Origin: Pontibacillus yanchengensis Y32
GTDB taxonomy: Bacteria; Bacillota; Bacilli; Bacillales; BH030062
Length of the DNA: 52,253 nucleotides
Reading direction: 5' to 3'
Assembly (NCBI RefSeq): GCF_000770635.1
Contig: NZ_AVBF01000027.1
Location: forward strand, 1-52,253
Shown here: in pieces, positions 17,481 to 25,219 of the stretch
How positions within the stretch are numbered: the stretch's first letter is position 1
Layout: every line of letters starts with the position of its first letter
Made by a program: the position numbers and the translations under genes
Notes under the pieces: model-generated
Told to the model about the DNA's origin: nothing
Database searches by the model: none
The model's input: only the letters and a program-made list of their open reading frames with translations

Positions 17481-18794
17481 ATGTTGAAACAAGTAGCTCG
17501 ATATTTTCAATTTAACGAGAGACAAACTAATTTCAGACAAGAGACCATAGCAGGAATGACAACTTTCCTTGCTTTAGCATATATTTTAGTTGTGAACCCA
17601 GCAGTACTTGGCGAAGCTGGAATGGATAAGGGTGCTGTCTTCACAGCAACTGCACTAACCATTTTATTTGGTACATTAATGATTGGACTGTTTGCGAATT
17701 ATCCAATCGGAATCGCTCCAAGTATGGGATTAAACGCATTTTTCACCTATGGAGTTGTTCAATCCCTAGGCGTGGAATGGCAAGTAGCACTGACCGGCGT
17801 ATTCATCGCAGCTATTTTATTTATGATTTTAAGCTTATTGAAAATCCGTGAAAAAATCATTAATGCCATCCCTCAAGATCTAAAACATGCTGTTGCTGGA
17901 GGTATTGGCTTTTTCATCGCTTTTATTGGCTTGAAAAATGCAGGCTTGGTGACAAGTAGTCAATCTACATTTGTGCAATTAGGAGATCTCACAACTCCGA
18001 CGACATTACTGGCGATTTTTGCATTTATTATTACGATTATTATGCTTGTAATGGGTTGGAGAGGAGCCATTTTTTATGGCATTATTCTCGCTACAATTAG
18101 CGGGGTATTGTTGGGAGTTATTGATAAGCCAAATCAAATTATCGGAAAAGTCCCTAGCCTTGAACCGACATTCTTAGTGGCGCTACAACCAGAAAACTTG
18201 ACACAAGCACTATCACCTCAAGTGCTTCCTGTCATCTTTACGTTTTTATTTGTGGCTTTTTTCGATACAGCTGGCACTTTAATTGCCATTGCATCTCAAG
18301 CCGGTCTTATACGAAACAATGAAGTCCCAAATGCCGGACGAGCTCTGTTATCAGATAGTACAGCTTCTACGGTAGGTGCATTACTTGGTACTTCTACAAC
18401 AGCATCGATGATTGAATCCTCTGCTGGTATTGGTGCCGGCGGAAGAACAGGCTTTACCTCTGTTGTGATGAGCGCATTTTTTGCAGCAGCTCTTTTCTTT
18501 GAACCTATTCTATCCATCGTCCCAACCAGTGTAACAGCACCAGCTTTAATTATTGTTGGAGCAATGATGGCTACCGAAGTTAAACAAATAAACTGGGACA
18601 GCCTCGATGTTGCCATCCCAGCATTTATTACGATCATTATGATGCCTCTCACCTTTAGTGTAGCTACAGGCATCGCATTAGGATTCATCTTATATCCGAT
18701 CACATTCCTATCCGCCAAGCGTGGAAAAGATATTCATCCAATGATGTATGTGCTGTTTGTGTTATTTATCATTTACTTTTGGATAAGTCCTTAA
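17481..18794 (+). CDS. pbuG: Guanine/hypoxanthine permease, NCS2 AzgA-type (PbuG/PbuO family)
   Basis: Inner-membrane purine importer, 437 residues with about 12-14 helices, the normal size. The start FRQETIAGMTTFLALAYILV and the following NPAVLGEAGMD are hallmark AzgA sequences. GLNAFFTYGVV and the core segment FFDTAGTLIAIASQAGLI, then GTSTTASMIESSAGIGAGGR, are the substrate-site regions of this family. GGGAGG precedes the ATG. The guanine-class riboswitch directly upstream independently supports purine uptake. PbuG and PbuO paralogues are hard to tell apart without alignment, so the symbol is the best guess. It is monocistronic, with a terminator 180 bp downstream. Confidence 0.93.
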   Translation: MLKQVARYFQFNERQTNFRQETIAGMTTFLALAYILVVNPAVLGEAGMDKGAVFTATALTILFGTLMIGLFANYPIGIAPSMGLNAFFTYGVVQSLGVEWQVALTGVFIAAILFMILSLLKIREKIINAIPQDLKHAVAGGIGFFIAFIGLKNAGLVTSSQSTFVQLGDLTTPTTLLAIFAFIITIIMLVMGWRGAIFYGIILATISGVLLGVIDKPNQIIGKVPSLEPTFLVALQPENLTQALSPQVLPVIFTFLFVAFFDTAGTLIAIASQAGLIRNNEVPNAGRALLSDSTASTVGALLGTSTTASMIESSAGIGAGGRTGFTSVVMSAFFAAALFFEPILSIVPTSVTAPALIIVGAMMATEVKQINWDSLDVAIPAFITIIMMPLTFSVATGIALGFILYPITFLSAKRGKDIHPMMYVLFVLFIIYFWISP

Positions 18795-18797
18795 GCT

Positions 18798-18937
18798 AAA
18801 GCGCAAGCGCCTTGGTCACCCCCGACAGGCTTAAGGCAAGCCTCGAGGTGGCGTTTTTTGCCACAGCGAGGCTTGCCTTAAGAACCCGAGGGGTAGGCGC
18901 TGGAGCTGGACGTGGCCACTTCACTTTTTCAGTTCAA
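18798..18937 (+). repeat. R1-type repeat, divergent version with long hairpin
   Basis: It has the R1 ends (AAAGCGCAAGCGCC and GGCGCTGGAGCTGGACGTGG) but a different interior. CAGGCTTAAGGCAAGCCTCG faces CGAGGCTTGCCTTAAG around GAGGTGGCG..TTGCCACAG, making a long hairpin. CCCCCGA/CGAGGGG adds an outer stem. Confidence 0.8.
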
Positions 18938-18974
18938 GAGTATGGTTTGGATCCTCACCCTTACGGCCAAGCAA

Positions 18975-19019
18975 CACCCTGATTTTCCTCATCCAGAGGT
19001 TTAATCAGGGTGTTTTTTT
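18975..19019 (+). terminator. Terminator between the permease and helicase genes
   Basis: CACCCTGATT and AATCAGGGTG form a 10 bp stem followed by TTTTTTT on the plus strand. Confidence 0.85.
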
Positions 19020-19038
19020 CGTTAGTAAGTATGCATAC

Positions 19039-21198
19039 TTACTCCTTGGACAGCCCTTTAAATCCCCAACTTATTGGTCTGGTAACTTCCATTGCTTCAA
19101 AATAAACCATGTACACTTGTTTCTTTTCATCAATACTCTCTATAACACCTGTTCCGAATACAGGATGTCGTACTTTTGAGCCTTCATCGTAAGCTGCTTC
19201 TTTTTCTGGTTGAGTTTGCAGTTTTCTAGCGACACGAATAACTTCTTTTGCTTCTTCTTCCAAATTTCGATCCATTACCCCAATACGTCGGAAGAGCGCT
19301 TCATCTAATTCAAAAATAAACCGAGATGGATACTTTTTCTGTCCTCTTCCGGTAAACCCTTCTGATTCGGTTAGATATAATTCTTTCTCTGCTCTAGTAA
19401 TGGCTACATAGGCTAAGCGTCGCTCTTCCTCTAGCGCATATTCCTTCCGATCTCTTAGGGAACGCTCATTTGGCAGGATATTTTCTGACATTCCAATCAA
19501 AAATACATATGGATATTCCAGTCCTTTAGCCGTGTGAATTGTCATGAGCTTCACAGAATCCTTATCATCTTCCCGGTCATTTTCTGTATATAGCGTAAGC
19601 ATCTGAAGGTAGTACTCTAATGATAAATCTTCTCCATAAGATGCTTCATACTGAACTAATGAACGTTGGAGCTCCATAACATTATCTAAACGATCCTGGT
19701 CTCCATCCTCTCGAATTAATGCTTCATATCCTGTTGCTTGTAATACGTCCTGTAGTAAATCTGAAACGGCCACTTCGTCCTTCTTTACCTTTAATGATTC
19801 AATGGCTTGAACAAATTCTTGGGCCTTGGTTCGTTGGAATTGCTCATGTTGGGCGTGTTTTTTTAATGTTTCATATAAGGTTAGGCCCTCTTGCTCGGCC
19901 CATTCTCTTAATAATTGGATTCGTTTTTTACCAATCTGTCGTTTAGGTGTATTCACAATTCTTAAGAAGGATAAATCATCACCGAATGCTAGCAAGCGCA
20001 AATGGGCTAACGCATCTTTTATTTCCTTACGTTCAAAGAACTTAAAGCCACCGAACATGGCATATTCAATATTTTCATGTATTAGTTCTTGTTCAATAAA
20101 CCTAGATAAGTAATTTGCCCGATACAAGATGGCTATTTGACTTAACCTGGCACCTTTTTCTTTCACCAAGTGCTTAATCTGGGTTAGTATCCATTTCGCT
20201 TCCTCTTGTTCGCTCTTTCCATGATAATGAATCACCTTTAATCCTGAAGGAGACTCCGTGAACATAGCTTTATCCACTCGTAGTTTATTGTTCCGTATTA
20301 AAGAATTACCAATATCAAGAATTTCCGGAGTGGAGCGATAATTTTGATTGAGGAATATCGTTTGGCAGTCTGGGTACCATTTTTCAAAATGAACGATGAA
20401 TTTCGGATCAGCCCCACGCCATTCATAGATTGTTTGGTCTGGATCACCAACTACAAAAAGATTCTTATGCTTTTGACTCAATAACCGGATTAATTCAAAT
20501 TGTTTGGAGCTACTATCTTGAAATTCATCAACTTGAATATAATGTAAGTGATCCTGCCATTTTTCTAACACGGTTTTATATTCTTTAAAAAGGACAAACG
20601 TAAAGTTCATTAGGTCATCAAAATCCAGCCCATAAATCCGCTTCTGTTTTTTTAAATACATCAATAGAATCTTCCGGTCCTGATCCTCCGTTTTCTCTGG
20701 TTCGATAGGATCTGTTCGATTCATCAATTGATACACATATCCTGTATCCATTTTCATCTCGGCTATCTTTTTTAGAATCCGATTAAACTTACTATCATTG
20801 ATCTTCAGTTGTAGTTCCTCGTATATCTCTCTAAGAATCGTCTTCTGATCCTCTGTATCTAAAATCAGGAAGTTCTTCGGATAAAAAAGGTGATGGATGT
20901 CTTCTCGTAAAACGCGTACACAAAAACCATGATAAGTAGAAATATATCCTGTATCACGTTCTCCTCCGATTAACTTTTTCACCCTGCGTTTCATTTCTTG
21001 TGCAGCTTTGTTCGTAAACGTTACACACAACAAGTTAGAAGGTTCGATTCCAAGGGCATTAACAAGATAGGCATACCGATTCGTTAACGCTCTCGTTTTC
21101 CCTGAGCCTGCTCCTGCAATGACGCGAATGGGTCCCTCGGTGGTCGTAACCGCTAATTGTTGCATTTCATTTAATCCACTTAGCATACTTGATTCCAT
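19039..21198 (-). CDS. UvrD/PcrA-family ATP-dependent DNA helicase (YjcD-like paralogue)
   Basis: Superfamily 1A 3'-5' helicase, 719 residues. Walker A GAGSGKTRAL is near residue 29, with TFTNKAAQEMKRR (motif Ia), VDEFQDSS (motif II), VVGDPDQTIYEWRGAD (motif III) and QNYRSTPEIL (motif IV). Motifs V/VI are seen in LMTIHTAKGLEYPYVFLIGM and EERRLAYVAITRAEKELYL. The C-terminus (VRHPVFGTGVIESID) is the Tudor-like tail of PcrA relatives. N-terminal GLNEMQQLAVTTTEGPIRVI is less close to PcrA proper, and no ligA or pcrB neighbour is present, so a YjcD-type paralogue is more likely. The cellular role of YjcD is poorly known; DNA repair is presumed. Confidence 0.92.
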   Translation of the reverse strand: MESSMLSGLNEMQQLAVTTTEGPIRVIAGAGSGKTRALTNRYAYLVNALGIEPSNLLCVTFTNKAAQEMKRRVKKLIGGERDTGYISTYHGFCVRVLREDIHHLFYPKNFLILDTEDQKTILREIYEELQLKINDSKFNRILKKIAEMKMDTGYVYQLMNRTDPIEPEKTEDQDRKILLMYLKKQKRIYGLDFDDLMNFTFVLFKEYKTVLEKWQDHLHYIQVDEFQDSSSKQFELIRLLSQKHKNLFVVGDPDQTIYEWRGADPKFIVHFEKWYPDCQTIFLNQNYRSTPEILDIGNSLIRNNKLRVDKAMFTESPSGLKVIHYHGKSEQEEAKWILTQIKHLVKEKGARLSQIAILYRANYLSRFIEQELIHENIEYAMFGGFKFFERKEIKDALAHLRLLAFGDDLSFLRIVNTPKRQIGKKRIQLLREWAEQEGLTLYETLKKHAQHEQFQRTKAQEFVQAIESLKVKKDEVAVSDLLQDVLQATGYEALIREDGDQDRLDNVMELQRSLVQYEASYGEDLSLEYYLQMLTLYTENDREDDKDSVKLMTIHTAKGLEYPYVFLIGMSENILPNERSLRDRKEYALEEERRLAYVAITRAEKELYLTESEGFTGRGQKKYPSRFIFELDEALFRRIGVMDRNLEEEAKEVIRVARKLQTQPEKEAAYDEGSKVRHPVFGTGVIESIDEKKQVYMVYFEAMEVTRPISWGFKGLSKE

Positions 21199-21274
21199 AC
21201 CTATCCCTCACAGAACATTTGTTTGGATTTAGTATACTATATTTTCTTCTATTATTGAAGGGAGATGTATGTTA

Positions 21275-21991
21275 TTACTTTTGGTACGTCATTAGTTCAG
21301 AAACCGACGTAAACGTGTACCCTTTCGCTGATAGCTTTTCGATTATACCTTCAATTGTTTCAATAGCATATTGTTCATTACTCTCATACATCACTTCTAA
21401 GGAAATAATTGATCCTGGCTCGACACTATCACTTACATCTTGAATGATACTTTCTGGCTCTGAATCAATATCAGCGTAGATCTTAGGTTCAATGGACCAC
21501 ATAACCGTGTCACGTTCATGTTGCTGGAGATAAAATGGCAGAACAAATAGTTTCTTGCCATATGGGGGGCGAAATGGAATGGTTCCTTGATAGCCAGCAT
21601 CACGGATCAGTTGATCGGTCGTTTCAATTTCTTGCCTGATCCATGAAGGGCTTTTGAAAATCATCTTCTCGTACGAATAACTTTGATTTCCGATTTGGTG
21701 ATTGGTTTGAACAATCTTCTTTAATTGCTCTGGATGCTTCATAATTGTACTTCCGTTTAAGAAGAAGGTAGCTTGTACATCATACTTCTCGAGAGATTTT
21801 AAAATATCTTCTGTCATTTCAGTAGGACCGCCATCAAACGTGAGAGCGACAACTTTTTCATCTGTATCCACATCTGTTACGAGCTTTCCTGCGACTTGAA
21901 AGGTTTGAGCATTCATTAAATGATATAGGCTAAAGACAAGTAAAAATACACCGATGAACGTCATAAGTAAGCTATTAATCAGTTTTTGCAT
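21275..21991 (-). CDS. Polysaccharide-deacetylase-fold protein with catalytic residues lost
   Basis: 238 residues with an N-terminal membrane anchor (LLMTFIGVFLLVFSLYHL). The NodB fold is recognisable from ALTFDGGPTEM, QATFFLNGS and FRPPYGK. The chemistry is not: motif 1 is TFDGGP instead of TFDDGP, motif 2 is NQSYSY where H-x3-H is expected, and the late L-L-H motif reads ISLEV. All three metal ligands and the late catalytic His are thus replaced while the frame is intact, so it is probably a pseudoenzyme rather than a decayed gene. It might bind glycan or a partner protein. The intact relative PdaA at the right end of the window keeps these His residues. AAAAGAGGCGATC precedes the ATG. Confidence 0.85.
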   Translation of the reverse strand: MQKLINSLLMTFIGVFLLVFSLYHLMNAQTFQVAGKLVTDVDTDEKVVALTFDGGPTEMTEDILKSLEKYDVQATFFLNGSTIMKHPEQLKKIVQTNHQIGNQSYSYEKMIFKSPSWIRQEIETTDQLIRDAGYQGTIPFRPPYGKKLFVLPFYLQQHERDTVMWSIEPKIYADIDSEPESIIQDVSDSVEPGSIISLEVMYESNEQYAIETIEGIIEKLSAKGYTFTSVSELMTYQK

Positions 21992-22271
21992 GATGATCGC
22001 CTCTTTTAATGGATGGTAGAAGATTATTTACTATTTCTATAGCCTCCCCATCCTTCTATCAAACGCTTACAGCCAGGTTTTAATGGAACTGTAATATAAA
22101 AGAACCAGCCACAAATCCCCATGCCTATCCTTCACACCGACTTTTTCTAACCTGTTGAATCTTCCTCCTTCTTTACACCTTATTAATATTTTGATTGTAT
22201 CGATTGTTAGTCATTGAATTATGGTGGCCATGGAACAACTCGCTCCCTAAATTCGGGGCGGGGCATCGGAT

Positions 22272-22567
22272 ATGCGTGGGTTCCCTATCGTTATGCGTGG
22301 CTTTCCTCCTGATATGCGTGACTTCCCTCTCGATATGCGTGACTTCCCTCTCGATATGCGTGGCTTTCCCCTCGATATGCGTGGCTTTCCTCTTGATATG
22401 CGTGACTTCCCTCTCGATATGCGTGACTTTCCTCTCAATATGCGTGACTTCCCTCTCGATATGCGTGACTTCCCTCTCGAAATGCGTGGCTTTCCTCCCG
22501 ATATGCGTGGCTTTCCTCTCGATATGCGTGGCTTTCCTACCGTTATGCTTGGGTCTCCTCGTTCAAG
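22272..22567 (+). repeat. Tandem array of 14 units of a 21 bp ATATGCGTG repeat
   Basis: Units start at exact 21-base steps (22272, 22293, 22314 and so on to 22545). The consensus is ATGCGTGRCTTYCCTCTCGAT, written here in degenerate form; the first and last units are diverged. Because 21 is divisible by three, several frames on both strands stay open and give artificial heptad peptides such as MRDFPLD. It is preceded by GTGGCCATGGAACAACTCGC, which matches the arm of hairpin element A. The rest of the 21992-22863 gap holds an R1 copy and a terminator, and no gene. Confidence 0.92.
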
Positions 22568-22614
22568 GTGTGATTCTTTATAAAAAGGTTTCACACAATC
22601 CAACTATCCGTCGA

Positions 22615-22814
22615 ACAAAAGCGCAAGCGCCCTGCTAGCGACGTACAAACTGGACGGCTCCGTATGAGATAAAGGAAACACGAAGAGCGGTAGCGATTCG
22701 ATGTTGACTTATCGTAAGGAGGAGCAGGAAGTTTGCTAGTCGCTGGGCGCTGGAGCTGGACGTGGCCACATCACTTTTTTAGTTATACACATGCATTGAA
22801 TTTTATAATTTCCT
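22615..22814 (+). repeat. R1 interspersed repeat, standard copy
   Basis: Full R1: GCGCAAGCGCCCTGCTAGCG at the left, GTCGCTGGGCGCTGGAGCTG at the right, then the tail AGTTATACACATGC and TTTTATAATTTCCT. It is almost identical to the copy at 41.5 kb, suggesting a recent duplication. Confidence 0.9.
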
Positions 22815-22821
22815 AAGCAAC

Positions 22822-22854
22822 AAAAAAAATAACCCCCACCTAAGATGGGAGTTA
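22822..22854 (-). terminator. Terminator of the M29 aminopeptidase gene
   Basis: AACTCCCATCTTAGGTGGGGGTT on the minus strand folds into a short stem, followed by ATTTTTTTT. Confidence 0.8.
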
Positions 22855-22863
22855 CTTCTCTAT

Positions 22864-24102
22864 CTATTCAAAATCAAAAGCCCAATTACCGTTACGGAAA
22901 ACGGGTTCTGTACTTCCGTCTGCAGTGATGCCATCAATGTCTAACTCACCGGATCCGACCATGAAATCAACGTGGACGATACTGTTATTGACGCCATTTT
23001 CATCTAGTTTTTCATCATTCATGTCTGCTCCGCCTTTTATGCTACTTGGATATGCTTTTCCTAGTGCTAAGTGACAGGATGCATTTTCATCATATAACGT
23101 GTTATAAAAGATGATGCCACTCTGAGAAATGGGAGACTGATGCGGGACTAGGGCTAGTTCACCTAAACGACGGGCACCCTCATCCATATCTAATAAATTC
23201 TTTAGTGTTTCATATCCTTGTTCAGCACTGAAGTCTACAACTTTTCCTTCTTCAAACGTTAACGTGAAGTTGTCTATTAGATTTCCACCGTAGCTAAGTG
23301 GCTTCGTGCTGGCAACTGTACCATTCACTCCATACTTATGTGGTAATGTGAACACTTCTTCTGTAGGCATATTGGCATTAAACGTGACGCCTTGTTCTGA
23401 TGTAGAAGCTCCGCCTTTCCATATATGGCCTTCAGGTAGCGCAACCTCTAAGTCTGTACCTGGTGCTTTATAAATCAATTTCTTAAACTGCTTCTTATTC
23501 AGGAAATCTCGTGCCTTCCCTAAAATCTCATTATGCTCATTCCAAGCTTGGATTGGGTCGTCTTGATCTACTCGAGTAATGGTGAAAATTTGTTCCCAAA
23601 GCTTATCGACAGCTTCTTGTTCTGACACATCAGGGAACACCTTTTGAGCCCATTCTGTATTTGGTATCGCTACAATCGACCATGTAATTTTATCGTTCAT
23701 GGTGTATTGACGGAAGTTTTTCATTGCTTCTCCAGATGCTTTGTTAGCTGCAGCAATTCTGCTGGAATCCACTCCATTCAATAAATCTGGATTCGTTGAT
23801 CGAATGGATAGAACAGCGGCACCTTCTTCTGCAAAGGCATCAAACATATCTACTTTCCATTCAGGTACAGACTCAATTACCTCTTGCGCAGCGTTGTCGA
23901 ACCATAAGCGTTGAAGGGTATCATCAGACCAGTTAATATGTACATTCTTCGCACCCATTTCGTATGCTTTACGAGCTACGATTCGAGCTAAATCAGCACC
24001 ATCTACAGGAGCATTCATCATTAATGTTTGGTTCTCTTGTAAGTTCACCCCTTTTTTTAGGGCTAAATCTGCGTACTTTTCTAACAGATGTTGGCTAGGC
24101 AT
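22864..24102 (-). CDS. ampS: Aminopeptidase, M29 family (AmpS-like)
   Basis: Cytoplasmic metallo-aminopeptidase, 412 residues, the usual length. The family regions are clear: MNAPVDGADLARIVARKAYE near the start, then ALPEGHIWKGG, NMPTEEVFTLPHKYGVNGTV with the metal-ligand Glu, RRLGELALVPHQSPI, and FYNTLYDENASCHLALGKAY with the ligand His. NNSIVHVDFMVGS with the final ligands His/Asp is near residue 375. The start is supported by AAAGGAGGAAGTAACAC before the ATG. M29 enzymes remove N-terminal residues from peptides and probably recycle intracellular peptides. It is divergent from the nitroreductase gene. Confidence 0.93.
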   Translation of the reverse strand: MPSQHLLEKYADLALKKGVNLQENQTLMMNAPVDGADLARIVARKAYEMGAKNVHINWSDDTLQRLWFDNAAQEVIESVPEWKVDMFDAFAEEGAAVLSIRSTNPDLLNGVDSSRIAAANKASGEAMKNFRQYTMNDKITWSIVAIPNTEWAQKVFPDVSEQEAVDKLWEQIFTITRVDQDDPIQAWNEHNEILGKARDFLNKKQFKKLIYKAPGTDLEVALPEGHIWKGGASTSEQGVTFNANMPTEEVFTLPHKYGVNGTVASTKPLSYGGNLIDNFTLTFEEGKVVDFSAEQGYETLKNLLDMDEGARRLGELALVPHQSPISQSGIIFYNTLYDENASCHLALGKAYPSSIKGGADMNDEKLDENGVNNSIVHVDFMVGSGELDIDGITADGSTEPVFRNGNWAFDFE

Positions 24103-24383
24103 GTGTTACTTCCTCCTTTAAATTTCGTGTCACTAAATATCTTAACAAAACGTTTTCAAAATTGTAATAAATACATTTCTTTTAGTTTTTCCTATCGCGA
24201 TCATTTTATTGCAATTTACTTTTACTAAACCTACGTTTTTCCATGGGAATAATTACAACAAGCACTCCTATTGAAAAAGAAATTGAGCATTCGTTATACT
24301 ACTTATCGTGCTCTCATAACTATTTTTACGATAAAACAGATATAAATCTCAAATTCGAGACAACTATAGAAGGAGGTTCTCTC

Positions 24384-24995
24384 ATGGATACCAAAATGAT
24401 TGAAACGATGCATAAACGAAACGGGACGAAGGAATTTGATAAGAATTCTAATATTACAACGGAAGAGCTAAATGCGATTCTTGAGGATGCTGTTACTGCT
24501 CCTTCCTCCTTTAATCTACAGCACTGGCACTTCCTAGTTTTTCATAACGATGATGCTAAGGAAAAGCTACTTCCTGTGGCATTTGGACAAGAAAAAGTAA
24601 CCGATTCAGCGGCTACGATAGCTGTACTTGCAGATAAGGAAGCGTATCACAACATCGATGCTGCATTCGATCCGCTTGTTGAACAAGAAGTAATTACAAG
24701 CGAGATGAAAACCGGCATTTCTAGCACGATAAACAAAGTATATGAGAATCATCAAGCAGCACACGATACAGCTCTTGTGAACGCAGGGCTTGTAAGTATG
24801 CAAATCATGCTAGCTGCAGAAGCACGTGGATATGATACGCTCGCAATGGGTGGTTTTTCAGGAAGCCAACTAAAAGAAACGTTCCATGTTTCTGATCGAT
24901 ATGAACCAGTTATGCTCATTTCCATTGGTGAAGAAGCCTGGACACCAGCCAAAACACCACGAATGGGTCTCGATCAAGTTTCTACTTGGATTTAA
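24384..24995 (+). CDS. Nitroreductase-family NAD(P)H oxidoreductase (YdgI/YodC-like)
   Basis: 203 residues, FMN-dependent. Diagnostic segments are MHKRNGTKEFDKNSNITTEE, APSSFNLQHWHFLVF (FMN site; the usual Q-P-W is Q-H-W here) and AAEARGYDTLAMGGFSG followed by PVMLISIGEE. AGAAGGAGG lies eight bases before the chosen ATG. An upstream in-frame ATG at 24243 has no ribosome site and would add a peptide unlike the family. It reduces nitro or quinone substrates in vitro in related proteins; the physiological substrate is unknown. A strong terminator follows. Confidence 0.9.
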   Translation: MDTKMIETMHKRNGTKEFDKNSNITTEELNAILEDAVTAPSSFNLQHWHFLVFHNDDAKEKLLPVAFGQEKVTDSAATIAVLADKEAYHNIDAAFDPLVEQEVITSEMKTGISSTINKVYENHQAAHDTALVNAGLVSMQIMLAAEARGYDTLAMGGFSGSQLKETFHVSDRYEPVMLISIGEEAWTPAKTPRMGLDQVSTWI

Positions 24996-25029
24996 TAGAC
25001 TTCTAGATATTCCAATTTTTATTTCGTTA

Positions 25030-25061
25030 GCACCTGCTAATTTATAGCAGGTGTTTTTTTT
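25030..25061 (+). terminator. Terminator of the nitroreductase gene
   Basis: CACCTGCTA and TAGCAGGTG form a 9 bp stem followed by TTTTTTT. Confidence 0.9.
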
Positions 25062-25144
25062 CGTCAAACCACCTTATATTACAAGTTTCACCAAACTTTG
25101 CATACAGTTCAATCATGTCATTCTTTTCTATTAAATCAAAAAGA

Positions 25145-25188
25145 TTGTACAATTCATTCTGTACAAAGTGAGAATAATAGTGTATGAT
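25145..25188 (+). promoter_or_regulatory. Promoter with overlapping inverted repeat, BCCT gene
   Basis: TTGTACA, 8 bp, TGTACAA (25145-25166) is a perfect 7+7 inverted repeat. Its right arm supplies the -35 hexamer TGTACA, followed by a 17 bp spacer and -10 TATGAT. Another TGTACA follows at 25195. The layout suggests a repressor operator over the promoter, as expected for an osmolyte carrier. Confidence 0.55.
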
Positions 25189-25219
25189 AACTACTGTACA
25201 TAAAAGAAAGGACGATTTG

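Noticed and set aside
19039-21198. Helicase as part of a defence system
   Set aside because: All UvrD/PcrA motifs are canonical with the usual Tudor-like tail, and no nuclease or other defence partner is adjacent. It is best read as a housekeeping-type paralogue.
22195-22638. Open reading frames on both strands through the 21 bp array, giving heptad-repeat peptides
   Set aside because: The period is a multiple of three, so open frames arise automatically in several frames at once. None has a good ribosome site, and the flanks are other non-coding repeats.
24243-24383. Longer N-terminus for the nitroreductase
   Set aside because: No ribosome site at the upstream ATG, while AGAAGGAGG is ideally placed before the internal ATG and family members start there.
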